Positions 23,555 through 29,718 of a DNA stretch of 29,718 nt are shown here, in pieces. Source of the stretch: JAHHTP01 sp964587555. Its GTDB lineage: Bacteria; Bacillota; Clostridia; Oscillospirales; Ruminococcaceae. The position numbers and the translations under genes are program-made. The stretch lies in NCBI GenBank assembly GCA_964587555.1, contig CAZPLR010000023.1, forward strand, positions 1 through 29,718. The letters are read 5' to 3'. Below the pieces are notes generated by a model, which worked only from the letters and a program-made list of their open reading frames with translations, was not told the origin of the DNA and searched no databases. The first letter of the stretch is position 1. Each line of letters begins with the position of its first letter.

Positions 23555-24361
23555 ATGAAAAAGGTTCATATATTTTGGGGAATCATGCTGGCGCTTATTC
23601 TCTGCTTCCCGCTTCCGGTATCGGCGGATACGCTGCCGCGTGTGAATGATGAGGCGGAGCTTATGACCGTTGACGAGGAGGCGCTGTTGGAAGAGCGGAT
23701 CGCCGCGATCGGAAAGGTTTATCAATTTGATGTGGTGATCGTCACCGAAGACAGCTTTTACGGCAAGAGTGCGACGGCGTTTGTCGACGATTATTTTGAC
23801 GACAATGGTTATGGATATGGCAGCCGGAACGACGGCATTCTTTTTGCGATAGCGATGGATGAACAGGTCTGGGCGTTTTCCACAACCGGACGGGGCATCG
23901 ATCTGTTCTCCGACCCCACGCTCTCCAATATGGAGGACGAGGTCATCCCGCATCTTTCAAGCGGGGACTATGTGGGAGCTTTTTCGACATATGTTTCATT
24001 TGTGGAGGATGTTTTGGAGAGCGCAGAAGCGGACGGAGTCACCGGGAATGGCGTATATCAGTCGAAAAAGAAGCTTGTTTTCAGCCCGGGCGCGCTGTTT
24101 ATGTCGGCAGTGGCAGCGTTTGCCGTCGGGTTGATCGTCGCATTGATATTAAAAGGAAAGCTAAAGACCGCGCGTCCGCAGCCCTTTGCAGGGAGCTATG
24201 TGCGGCAGGGAAGCTTTTCGCTGCGGCGGCGCAGGGATATTTTTCTTTACAGCCATACAAGCAGGACCGCGATTCCGAAGAACACCTCCCCCGGCGGTGG
24301 CTCACGGACGCACACCGGCTCCAGCGGCGTCAGGCACGGCGGCTCCAGCGGTCGTTTTTGA
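23555..24361 (+). CDS. TPM-domain membrane protein (YgcG-like)
   Basis: A 268-residue secreted membrane protein. Signal peptide 1-24 (cleavage after PVSA), then a TPM domain at about 28-155 (VNDEAELMTVDEEALLEERI, FDVVIVTEDSF, YGSRNDGILFAIAMDEQVWAFSTTGRG), a transmembrane helix at about 180-200, and a C-terminal tail rich in Gly, Ser and Arg that ends GGSSGRF. TPM domains in chloroplasts and bacteria are linked to membrane-protein maintenance. Topology suggests the TPM domain outside and the tail inside. It is transcribed with the zinc-ribbon gene. The tail resembles the GG-S-rich ends of many TPM proteins. Confidence 0.82.
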   Translation: MKKVHIFWGIMLALILCFPLPVSADTLPRVNDEAELMTVDEEALLEERIAAIGKVYQFDVVIVTEDSFYGKSATAFVDDYFDDNGYGYGSRNDGILFAIAMDEQVWAFSTTGRGIDLFSDPTLSNMEDEVIPHLSSGDYVGAFSTYVSFVEDVLESAEADGVTGNGVYQSKKKLVFSPGALFMSAVAAFAVGLIVALILKGKLKTARPQPFAGSYVRQGSFSLRRRRDIFLYSHTSRTAIPKNTSPGGGSRTHTGSSGVRHGGSSGRF

Positions 24362-24438
24362 CGCAGGCGTTTTCTCTTTTTGCCGGCAGGCGTTGGCAGA
24401 GAAGCGATACGGCGGGATGGCAGGGAGCTTTTATCAAG

Positions 24439-24486
24439 AGAAAACCGGCAGCGGAAATGCCTCCGTTGCCGGTTTTCTGTTTTTGG
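24439..24486. terminator. Bidirectional intrinsic terminator
   Basis: A 17-bp stem (24439-24455 with 24462-24478, one G-U wobble, loop AATGCC), followed by GTTTTTG. It lies between the convergent TPM and rhomboid genes. Confidence 0.85.
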
Positions 24487-24494
24487 CGTTTTGC

Positions 24495-25073
24495 CTATCT
24501 CCTATGTACCGCATGGCGATTTAATAGAAACCCGAATATGCCGCCGCATAAGCCGCCTAGGATATGGGCAAACTGAGAGATATTGTCTTTGACAAAAAGC
24601 CCGCTGATGATCTCGTTTCCGATATAGACCGCTGCCAGCAGCAAGAAGGTCAGCGGAATGCCGTTAGAGGAAACCAAGCTGTATGCCGCTAAAATAATCA
24701 GCATGAACACAAGCCCCGACGCACCGCAGAGCGCTGTCGTCGGAAACAGGACGACGTTCAATATCCCGGTGATTCCAGCAGTAAAAAGGATCATCCAAAA
24801 TAGGTTTTTACTGCCGAATTTGCTTTCTACCATCGGCGCAAGCAGCAAAAACAGCGTAAAATTCCCTGTGAAATGCGCAAGGTCCGTGTGTCCCAAAACA
24901 TGGGTGAACAGTCGGAGGTAAAAAAGCGGGTCGGCAAGGCTGCTGCGGTAAACCATGAACAAAAGCTTTGTGCTTGCACCGTTTGTGATTATGCCGGCAA
25001 TCGTCGCTGCAAACGCGATAAAGGTGAAGGTCAGCGAAACCGGCGCGTTATAAGAAATACGTATCTGCTTCAT
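24495..25073 (-). CDS. Rhomboid family intramembrane serine protease
   Basis: A 192-residue polytopic membrane protein with about six helices. The catalytic dyad is Ser119 in CGASGLVF and His170 in FAHILGGLCGG. His67 and Asn71 (HFTGN) match the conserved HxxGN loop residues. It cleaves transmembrane substrates within the bilayer. The length is that of minimal bacterial rhomboids, without an N-terminal cytoplasmic domain. The ATG at 25073 follows AAGGAGAGAG. It is a single-gene unit with its own promoter. Confidence 0.92.
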   Translation of the reverse strand: MKQIRISYNAPVSLTFTFIAFAATIAGIITNGASTKLLFMVYRSSLADPLFYLRLFTHVLGHTDLAHFTGNFTLFLLLAPMVESKFGSKNLFWMILFTAGITGILNVVLFPTTALCGASGLVFMLIILAAYSLVSSNGIPLTFLLLAAVYIGNEIISGLFVKDNISQFAHILGGLCGGIFGFLLNRHAVHRR

Positions 25074-25134
25074 TTTTCTCTCTCCTTATTGCTTTTTCCT
25101 GTAAAAAGGTGGTCGATCTCATGCTTTCCTCTTC

Positions 25135-25163
25135 ATCATATCATATGTAAAGCAGAATTGCAA
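25135..25163 (-). promoter_or_regulatory. SigmaA-type promoter of the rhomboid gene
   Basis: On the minus strand TTGCAA (25158-25163), a 17-base spacer and TATGAT (25135-25140), about 60 bases upstream of the start codon. Confidence 0.65.
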
Positions 25164-25442
25164 GCTTTAACGCTTTATTTCATTCATGTGATACACTGTT
25201 AAAAAAGTGATGTATGCAGGATAAGCTTTTTCATTGTGCAAAATGGAAAGACACAGGGCAGCGCTGCTCGTTTTCTGCAGGCAGGAAGGATTGCGCTGTT
25301 TTTTCGAAGAAATGGCAGAAAAACAGCGGCATATTCGTAAGACCGGTTCCGGGAATCATGGCGATGTGCGGTTTACACAAGAAGTGCAAAAAAAGTGATG
25401 AAAAGTTTGGCGGCGGAAAATTGCAGGAATTGAGGAATTATC

Positions 25443-25471
25443 TTGCAAAGCGAGATAGATTGGTGTATAAT
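25443..25471 (+). promoter_or_regulatory. SigmaA-type promoter of the aminotransferase operon
   Basis: TTGCAA (25443-25448), 17-base spacer and TATAAT (25466-25471). Transcription would start near 25478, leaving about 98 bases of leader. Confidence 0.7.
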
Positions 25472-25499
25472 GAGGAAGCGTGAGAAAAAGTCTGGAATT

Positions 25500-25525
25500 G
25501 CCGTAAAGAAGAGAGCGTTTACGGC
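25500..25525 (+). promoter_or_regulatory. Leader stem-loop upstream of the aminotransferase gene
   Basis: GCCGTAAA (25500-25507) pairs perfectly with TTTACGGC (25518-25525) around the loop GAAGAGAGCG. There is no following T-tract, so it is not a terminator. It lies inside the predicted leader, 50 bases before the start codon. Its role is unknown. Confidence 0.5.
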
Positions 25526-25575
25526 GGAGATGGAATCAGGAGCTATCTATTCTGCAGAGAAAGGTATGGTTAGGT

Positions 25576-26871
25576 ATGGAGATCGAGCTGAATCCTGTAA
25601 AAGAATTGACTTTAGAAGAAGCGGAGCGCCTGTTTGCGCTGGAAAAAGAGAAATATAAAGCTTATCAGGCGCAGAACCTGAAGCTGAATATGGCGCGCGG
25701 CAAGCCCGGCCCCGATCAGTTGGATTTAAGCCTTGGGATGCTTTGCGCGCTGCAGCCGGAGGATATGGTGCAAAATGGATTGGACGTACGCAACTACGGC
25801 GTTTTAGACGGTATTTCTTCCTGTAAGGAGCTGATGGCGCAGATGGTCGGCGTACAGCCGGAGGACGTAATCATCGGCGGAAATTCCAGCTTAAATATGA
25901 TGTATGACGCAATTGCGCGGGCGATGAGCTTTGGCGTTTACGGTTCGCCGCAGCCTTGGGGTCAGTGCGAGAAGGTGAAGTTTTTATGTCCTGTTCCGGG
26001 ATATGACCGCCATTTTTCGATCTGCGAGCTGTTTGGTATCGATATGATCCCAGTTGAAATGACGCCGGACGGTCCGGATATGGACGTTGTCGAGCGGTAT
26101 GTACAGTCCGACCCGGAGATCAAGGGCATTTGGTGTGTGCCGATGTACTCAAATCCAGACGGCATCACTTATTCGGATGAAACGGTGCGCCGTTTTGCCA
26201 AATTGAAACCGGCCGCGCCGGATTTCAGAATCTTCTGGGATAATGCATACTGCATTCATCATCTAACCGATAAGCATGACACGCTGCTGCCGCTTTTGGA
26301 GGAGTGCCGTAAAAACGGGACGGAGGATATGGTGTTTATGTTCGCTTCAACCTCGAAGGTAACTTTCCCCGGCTCCGGTGTTGCGGTGATGGCGGCAAGC
26401 GAGCATAACCTGGCTCTGATCAAAAAGCAGCTTGGCATTCAAACCATCGGGTTTGATAAGCTGAACCAGCTGCGGCACGTCAAATTCTTTGGAAATATCG
26501 ATGGGCTGAAAGCGCACATGCTGAAGCATCGCGCGATTATCGCGCCGAAATTCCAGATTGTGCTGGATACGCTGGAGCGGGAGCTTGCGCCGCTTGGTAT
26601 CGCGCAGTGGAACAAGCCGACCGGCGGGTATTTTGTTTCGGTCAACACGATCGACGGTTGTGCAAAGCGCGTGGTGGCACTGTGCAAGAAGGCTGGCGTG
26701 GAGTTGACCGATGCGGGCGCGACCTACCCGTACCATATCGACCCAAGTGACCGCAACATCCGCATTGCGCCGACCTATCCAAGCTGCGAGGAATTGCAGA
26801 CGGCAATGGATCTGTTCTGTATTGCGGTGCGGTACGCTTCGCTCGAAAAGAAGATCAACGACTTGAAATAA
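25576..26871 (+). CDS. Aspartate aminotransferase, PLP-dependent (type Ic/Id group)
   Basis: A 431-residue fold-type I transaminase of the group once called aspartate aminotransferase-like (Pfam Aminotran_MocR/PF12897 type). It should move the amino group between aspartate and 2-oxoglutarate. The PLP lysine is K261 in FASTSKVTFPGSG; MYSNPDGITYSDE and FRIFWDNAYCIHHL carry the conserved Asn/Asp/Tyr that hold the cofactor. NARGKPG-like text (MARGKPGPDQLDLS) opens the catalytic domain and RIAPTYPS near the end holds the substrate Arg. The ATG at 25576 is preceded by AGAAAGG, a little far. The next gene follows after 61 bases without a terminator, suggesting an operon. Confidence 0.9.
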   Translation: MEIELNPVKELTLEEAERLFALEKEKYKAYQAQNLKLNMARGKPGPDQLDLSLGMLCALQPEDMVQNGLDVRNYGVLDGISSCKELMAQMVGVQPEDVIIGGNSSLNMMYDAIARAMSFGVYGSPQPWGQCEKVKFLCPVPGYDRHFSICELFGIDMIPVEMTPDGPDMDVVERYVQSDPEIKGIWCVPMYSNPDGITYSDETVRRFAKLKPAAPDFRIFWDNAYCIHHLTDKHDTLLPLLEECRKNGTEDMVFMFASTSKVTFPGSGVAVMAASEHNLALIKKQLGIQTIGFDKLNQLRHVKFFGNIDGLKAHMLKHRAIIAPKFQIVLDTLERELAPLGIAQWNKPTGGYFVSVNTIDGCAKRVVALCKKAGVELTDAGATYPYHIDPSDRNIRIAPTYPSCEELQTAMDLFCIAVRYASLEKKINDLK

Positions 26872-26932
26872 TCGCAGTGGACGGCGTATTTACACCACCC
26901 GCTTTTGGTCATATAGAAAAAATGGGGGATCT

Positions 26933-27910
26933 ATGGTGAAAACACTCTTTGTATGCGAGAAGCCGGAGATGATTGCGCGCATCTACACAAACGAGCAGAT
27001 CAACGACGCGCCGGTGATTGCGAATCAGCAGCTATATTCGGGGGATTATCGGGAGACAGCGTATCTTTTTTCCACTTGGGGCGCTCCGCGCCTGACCGAG
27101 CAGGAGATCAAGACCTATCTGCCAAAACTTGAGGCGGTGTTTTACGGTGCGGGATCGGTGCAGTATTTTGCGCGTCCTTACCTAAACTGCGGTGTGCGGG
27201 TATTTTCTGCTTGGGCAGCCAATGCGGTTCCGGTCGCAGAATATACCTTAGCACAGATTCTGCTTGCGAACAAGGGATATTTCCAACTGGACCGGCGGTA
27301 CCGAGAGGGCGGTTTTGCGGCGGCGGGCGCGTATGCCGACCGTTTTACTGGCAATTACGGTGCAAAAGTGGGTCTGCTTGGCGCAGGAATGGTCGGCAGA
27401 AAGCTGATCTCGCTGTTAAAACCGTTTGAGATCGAAACGTTCGTGTTCGATCCGTTTTTATCAAGCGACGACGCGGCGGCGCTCGGCGTGAAAAAAGCAT
27501 CCTTAGAGGAAATCTTTGCAAGCTGTCAGGTGATCTCAAACCATTTGGCGAACAACGAGCAGACCAAAGGAATACTGCATTATGGGCTGTTTTCCAGTAT
27601 GCTGCCCCATGCCGTTTTCATCAATACCGGGCGCGGCGCGCAGGTAGTTGAAGCGGATCTTCTTCGTGCGATGAAGGAGCAGCCGGATCGCACCGCTTTG
27701 CTGGATGTGACCGACCCGCATGAGCCGCTGCCGGAGGATCATCCATTTTGGGATTGCCCGAATATTCTGGTCACGCCGCACCGCGCTGGGAGCGTCGTAA
27801 AGGAAACACTTCGGATGGGGAAGACAATCTATGAGCAGTATTGCCGTCTGATTGCCGGTGAGCAGCCGGAGTATGAGGTGACGCTTCAGATGCTGGAAAC
27901 GATGGCGTAG
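26933..27910 (+). CDS. D-isomer-specific 2-hydroxyacid dehydrogenase
   Basis: A 325-residue NAD(P)-dependent oxidoreductase of the D-2-hydroxyacid dehydrogenase family, interconverting 2-keto and 2-hydroxy acids or acting on related sugar acids. The nucleotide motif is G150-x-G152-x2-G155 in GLLGAGMVG. The catalytic triad is Arg234 (NTGRG), Glu264 (DPHEPLP) and His283 (TPHRAG). The N-terminal catalytic domain is less conserved, as in divergent members found with sugar-isomerase genes. GGGGG precedes the ATG. It lies 17 bases before a TIM-barrel isomerase/epimerase gene, so a sugar or inositol-type pathway is possible. Substrate is not predictable here. Confidence 0.88.
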   Translation: MVKTLFVCEKPEMIARIYTNEQINDAPVIANQQLYSGDYRETAYLFSTWGAPRLTEQEIKTYLPKLEAVFYGAGSVQYFARPYLNCGVRVFSAWAANAVPVAEYTLAQILLANKGYFQLDRRYREGGFAAAGAYADRFTGNYGAKVGLLGAGMVGRKLISLLKPFEIETFVFDPFLSSDDAAALGVKKASLEEIFASCQVISNHLANNEQTKGILHYGLFSSMLPHAVFINTGRGAQVVEADLLRAMKEQPDRTALLDVTDPHEPLPEDHPFWDCPNILVTPHRAGSVVKETLRMGKTIYEQYCRLIAGEQPEYEVTLQMLETMA

Positions 27911-27927
27911 GGGCAAGGAGGAGAAGG

Positions 27928-28677
27928 ATGAAAACAGGATTGGTTTCTGTGACATTCCGCGGCCTGACGCCGAAAGAGATTATCGCACTTTGCCGGAAGG
28001 CAAAGCTTGACGGCATCGAATGGGGTGCGGACATCCATGTAAAAAACGTCGGCGACGCACTTGCGGTGAAGGCGCAGATGGAGGATTTGCAAACGCTTTC
28101 CTACGGAAGCTACTATCGCGTTGGAGAGGGCGCGGATTTTGCGCCGGTTTTGGCGGCGGCAAAGGCGCTTGGCGCGCCGAATATCCGGGTCTGGGCAGGT
28201 ATTCGGGAGGACCATGAGATATCCGTGGAAAAGCGCGCGAGCCTTGTTGCTAACGCAAAGCAGATCGCCAAAATGGCGGCGGGGGAGGGGATCGACGTTT
28301 CGTTTGAATATCATGGACAGACGCTGACAAACACGCAGGCTTCCACGCTGCGGCTTTTACAGGAGATCGACGAGCCGAATGTTTATACCTATTGGCAGCC
28401 GATCTGCGACCGTCCGCAGGAGGAGCGGCTTGCCGAGATTATACAACTGGGAGAGCTTGGACGGCTGAAAAATATCCACTGCTATACTTGGCGCGGGGCG
28501 GAGCGTTATCCGCTGGAATATGACGGCTTGCTTTGGAAGCAGCGGCTGGAAAGGGCATTTCCGTATGCGGACGCGGCTCTTTTGGAGTTTGTAAGGGATG
28601 ATTCGCCGGAACAGTTTTTGCTGGATGCGGCATTTTTGCGCCGGATAGCCGCTGAGATTGCGGGAGAAGAAGAATAA
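27928..28677 (+). CDS. Sugar phosphate isomerase/epimerase-like TIM barrel protein
   Basis: A 249-residue xylose-isomerase-like TIM-barrel protein (AP endonuclease 2 family). Features are the opening VSVTFRGLTPKEIIALCRKA, IEWGADIHV, a predicted metal-ligand Glu in VSFEYHG, and YWQPICDRPQEERL. Members isomerise or epimerise sugars and sugar phosphates using a divalent metal. The final Glu-containing strand (LLEFVRDDSPEQ) fits the pattern but is weaker. GGAGGAG precedes the ATG, 17 bases after the dehydrogenase gene. A terminator starts over its stop codon. The substrate is unknown. Confidence 0.8.
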   Translation: MKTGLVSVTFRGLTPKEIIALCRKAKLDGIEWGADIHVKNVGDALAVKAQMEDLQTLSYGSYYRVGEGADFAPVLAAAKALGAPNIRVWAGIREDHEISVEKRASLVANAKQIAKMAAGEGIDVSFEYHGQTLTNTQASTLRLLQEIDEPNVYTYWQPICDRPQEERLAEIIQLGELGRLKNIHCYTWRGAERYPLEYDGLLWKQRLERAFPYADAALLEFVRDDSPEQFLLDAAFLRRIAAEIAGEEE

Positions 28678-28702
28678 ACGTACAAATTCTTCTTTTTTTT
28701 TT
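28667..28702 (+). terminator. Intrinsic terminator of the aminotransferase operon
   Basis: AAGAAGAAT (28667-28675) pairs with ATTCTTCTT (28686-28694), followed by a run of T residues to 28702. The stop codon of the upstream gene lies in the loop. Confidence 0.85.
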
Positions 28703-28752
28703 GAACACATCAGCCTAAAATGTCAAAAAACGGAATTCCAGCAAAAAAGCTA

Positions 28753-28781
28753 TTGACAAACAGCGTTTTATCTGATATAAT
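28753..28781 (+). promoter_or_regulatory. SigmaA-type promoter of the tRNA-Leu pair
   Basis: Perfect TTGACA (28753-28758), 17-base spacer and perfect TATAAT (28776-28781), with the start about 33 bases before the first tRNA. Confidence 0.88.
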
Positions 28782-28820
28782 ACTAACTGTTCGGTAAGCG
28801 AAACGGGTTTGCCGGGAAAT

Positions 28821-28906
28821 GCGAGGATGGCGGAATGGCAGACGCGCTACTTTGAGGGGGTAGTGAGTGTATGCTCGTGGGGGTTCAAGTCCCCTTCCTC
28901 GCACCA
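28821..28906 (+). tRNA. tRNA-Leu (GAG anticodon)
   Basis: An 86-base class II tRNA. The acceptor stem GCGAGGA pairs with TCCTCGC; the anticodon stem CTACT/GGTAG encloses the loop TTGAGGG with anticodon GAG, reading CUC and CUU. There is a long variable arm, a T-arm with TTCAAGT, and an encoded 3' CCA. It is transcribed from the promoter just upstream together with the next tRNA. Confidence 0.95.
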
Positions 28907-28948
28907 CCTTTTCAAAACTGCGAGGCGCGAACCGAAAGATCATTATAT

Positions 28949-29035
28949 GCGGATGTGGCGGAATAGGCAGACGCGTTAGATTCAGGTTCTAATGGTCGCA
29001 AGGCTGTGCAGGTTCAAGTCCTGTCATCCGCACCA
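28949..29035 (+). tRNA. tRNA-Leu (CAG anticodon)
   Basis: An 87-base class II tRNA. The acceptor stem GCGGATG pairs with CATCCGC; the anticodon stem TTAGA/TCTAA encloses TTCAGGT with anticodon CAG, reading CUG. Long variable arm, T-loop TTCAAGT and encoded CCA. It lies 42 bases after the first tRNA-Leu, without an intervening promoter, so the two are co-transcribed. Confidence 0.95.
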
Positions 29036-29043
29036 AATCAATA

Positions 29044-29093
29044 TAATCCGAACCTATTTATTTTCAATTATAGATGGGTTCGGATTATTTTTT
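29044..29093 (+). terminator. Intrinsic terminator of the tRNA unit
   Basis: TAATCCGAACC (29044-29054) pairs with GGTTCGGATTA (29077-29087), followed by six T residues. Confidence 0.85.
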
Positions 29094-29145
29094 CCTTTAT
29101 AAATGTCCTCTGCCAAAAGCCGGGCGTTGTACGAATTGGAGGTAA

Positions 29146-29550
29146 GCAGAACAATTAGAAATACTAAACAACGAGTTTAACGGCGAAGGCGAAACTACGC
29201 TTGTTAATATTAAAGCATCCCTCACAGGCAACAAACAAGAAATCGTCGTAGTTGATGAAATGAATGGTGAATTGACTGGCTTTGTGTGCGTTCAGTTGAA
29301 GAAATCATTTTGTTATGATGAGTATATGCCGGAAATAACTGAGGTGTATGTAAAGCCCCAGTACAGAAGATGTGGCGCTGCACGGCCGATGATTGCTTAT
29401 GCTGAAAAATACTGTAAAAGCCACTTTCCTCTTCATAAATTTGAACTACTTACTGGTGCGGAGAACGATGTTGCCCGGATTGCATACGCCAAGCCGGGGT
29501 ATTGTGAAGATGCCGAACTGCATTTAGCCAAAAGATTTACGAGGAAATAA
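29146..29550 (+). pseudogene. GNAT family acetyltransferase, 5' end missing
   Basis: The frame from 29146 (AEQLEILNNEFNGEGE, then LTGFVCVQLKKSFCYDEYMP, ITEVYVKPQYRRCGAARPMI, AYAKPGYCEDAELHLAKRF) is a GNAT N-acetyltransferase with the acetyl-CoA loop region around RRCGAA. The homology-like part starts right after a stop codon at 29143-29145, and the first ATG in frame is not until 29260, with no ribosome site. About 10-15 expected N-terminal residues including the start are therefore absent. The region is AT-richer than its neighbours, suggesting recent transfer. It could be translated from 29260 as a 96-residue fragment, but that would lack the first strand. It lies just beyond the tRNA terminator. 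Confidence 0.65.
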
Positions 29551-29551
29551 T

Positions 29552-29704
29552 ATGGACAATGTGATTATCCGAAAAGCCATACCCGGCGATGAGAATGTGG
29601 AGGTAGAATCCTGTAAGACGGTGCGGCTGCTGTTCTCCTTGCAGGAAATGCAGGACGGGGAGACAAAGTTCCGACTGTGTGATAGGCAGATGAAAGCTGG
29701 ATGA
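29552..29704 (+). CDS. Short ORF with GNAT-like N-terminus, possibly chimeric
   Basis: A 50-residue ORF. The first 13 residues (MDNVIIRKAIPGD) resemble the start of a GNAT acetyltransferase. The rest (KTVRLLFSLQEMQDGETKFR and on) is GC-richer and does not resemble a GNAT, and I do not recognise it. GAGG is seven to eight bases before the ATG, which overlaps the end of the upstream fragment closely. This looks like an acquired gene cut off by a recombination junction near 29595. Low certainty that a product is made. Confidence 0.4.
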   Translation: MDNVIIRKAIPGDENVEVESCKTVRLLFSLQEMQDGETKFRLCDRQMKAG

Positions 29705-29718
29705 GAATCTGCTGCAGT

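Larger units (their letters stand above)
25074..25575. other. Divergent regulatory gap between rhomboid and aminotransferase genes
   Basis: This 502-base gap holds a leftward rhomboid promoter, a rightward aminotransferase promoter and a leader stem-loop, listed separately. Between about 25170 and 25440 I see nothing I can name. An 89-codon open frame there (25214-25483) has no family resemblance and runs through the promoter, so it is not called. Confidence 0.6.

Noticed and set aside
25214..25483. 89-codon plus-strand ORF before the aminotransferase
   Set aside because: It runs through the aminotransferase promoter, has no ribosome site and resembles no family.
25478..25575. T-box or known riboswitch in the aminotransferase leader
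   Set aside because: The leader is short, with no T-box sequence and no terminator; only one simple stem-loop is present.
28710..28943. 77-codon minus-strand ORF ending in GRGLEPPRAYTHYPLKVA-like text
   Set aside because: This is the well-known spurious translation of the antisense strand of tRNA-Leu and should not be annotated.
29036..29718. Direct repeat of the tRNA-Leu 3' end as an attachment site
   Set aside because: No second copy of the 3' terminal 20 bases was found within the window.
1..29718. CRISPR arrays, insertion sequences and replication origins
   Set aside because: No regularly spaced repeats, transposase motifs or DnaA-box clusters were seen.

Overview
The window is a chromosomal segment of about 30 kb, moderately GC-rich, probably from an endospore-forming Clostridium-class bacterium (Oscillospiraceae/Ruminococcaceae-like). 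That placement is an inference. It rests on a type III glutamine synthetase, an archaeal-type split glutamate synthase, an ANTAR regulator, spore-type peptidoglycan proteins, near-consensus TTGACA/TATAAT promoters with 17-18 bp spacing, AGGAGG-type ribosome sites and many strong intrinsic terminators.

Left part (1-9700): a broken chloramphenicol-phosphotransferase-like gene and a small lipoprotein are followed by a nitrogen-assimilation island. On the minus strand a six-gene operon runs gltB1 (amidotransferase), gltB2 (FMN domain), a multi-cluster ferredoxin, an FAD/NAD(P) oxidoreductase, gltB3 (GXGXG domain) and an ANTAR regulator. Transcribed away from it is glnN. The glnN leader holds a hexaloop hairpin whose 3' arm overlaps the 5' arm of an intrinsic terminator, a likely antitermination switch for the ANTAR protein. 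Glutamine made by GlnN would feed the split glutamate synthase.

Middle (9700-15000): three genes encode peptidoglycan-binding proteins behind a possible SigmaE-type promoter. One is a shortened SpoIID-like domain fused to three peptidoglycan-binding repeats. A MATE transporter and a sirtuin follow.

Right-middle (15100-25100): a P1-family peptidase, a GH123/DUF4091-like protein and a GtrA protein form one rightward cluster. A lytic transglycosylase lies opposite. An AAA ATPase pairs with a GH78-like rhamnosidase, and a zinc-ribbon membrane protein pairs with a TPM-domain protein. A rhomboid protease lies on the minus strand.

Right end (25400-29718): an aminotransferase, a 2-hydroxyacid dehydrogenase and a TIM-barrel isomerase/epimerase form an apparent operon with a leader stem-loop. 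A tandem tRNA-Leu(GAG)/tRNA-Leu(CAG) unit with its own promoter and terminator follows. Beyond it the sequence becomes AT-richer and carries a GNAT gene without a 5' end and a short chimeric-looking ORF, which suggests a patch of acquired, decaying DNA.
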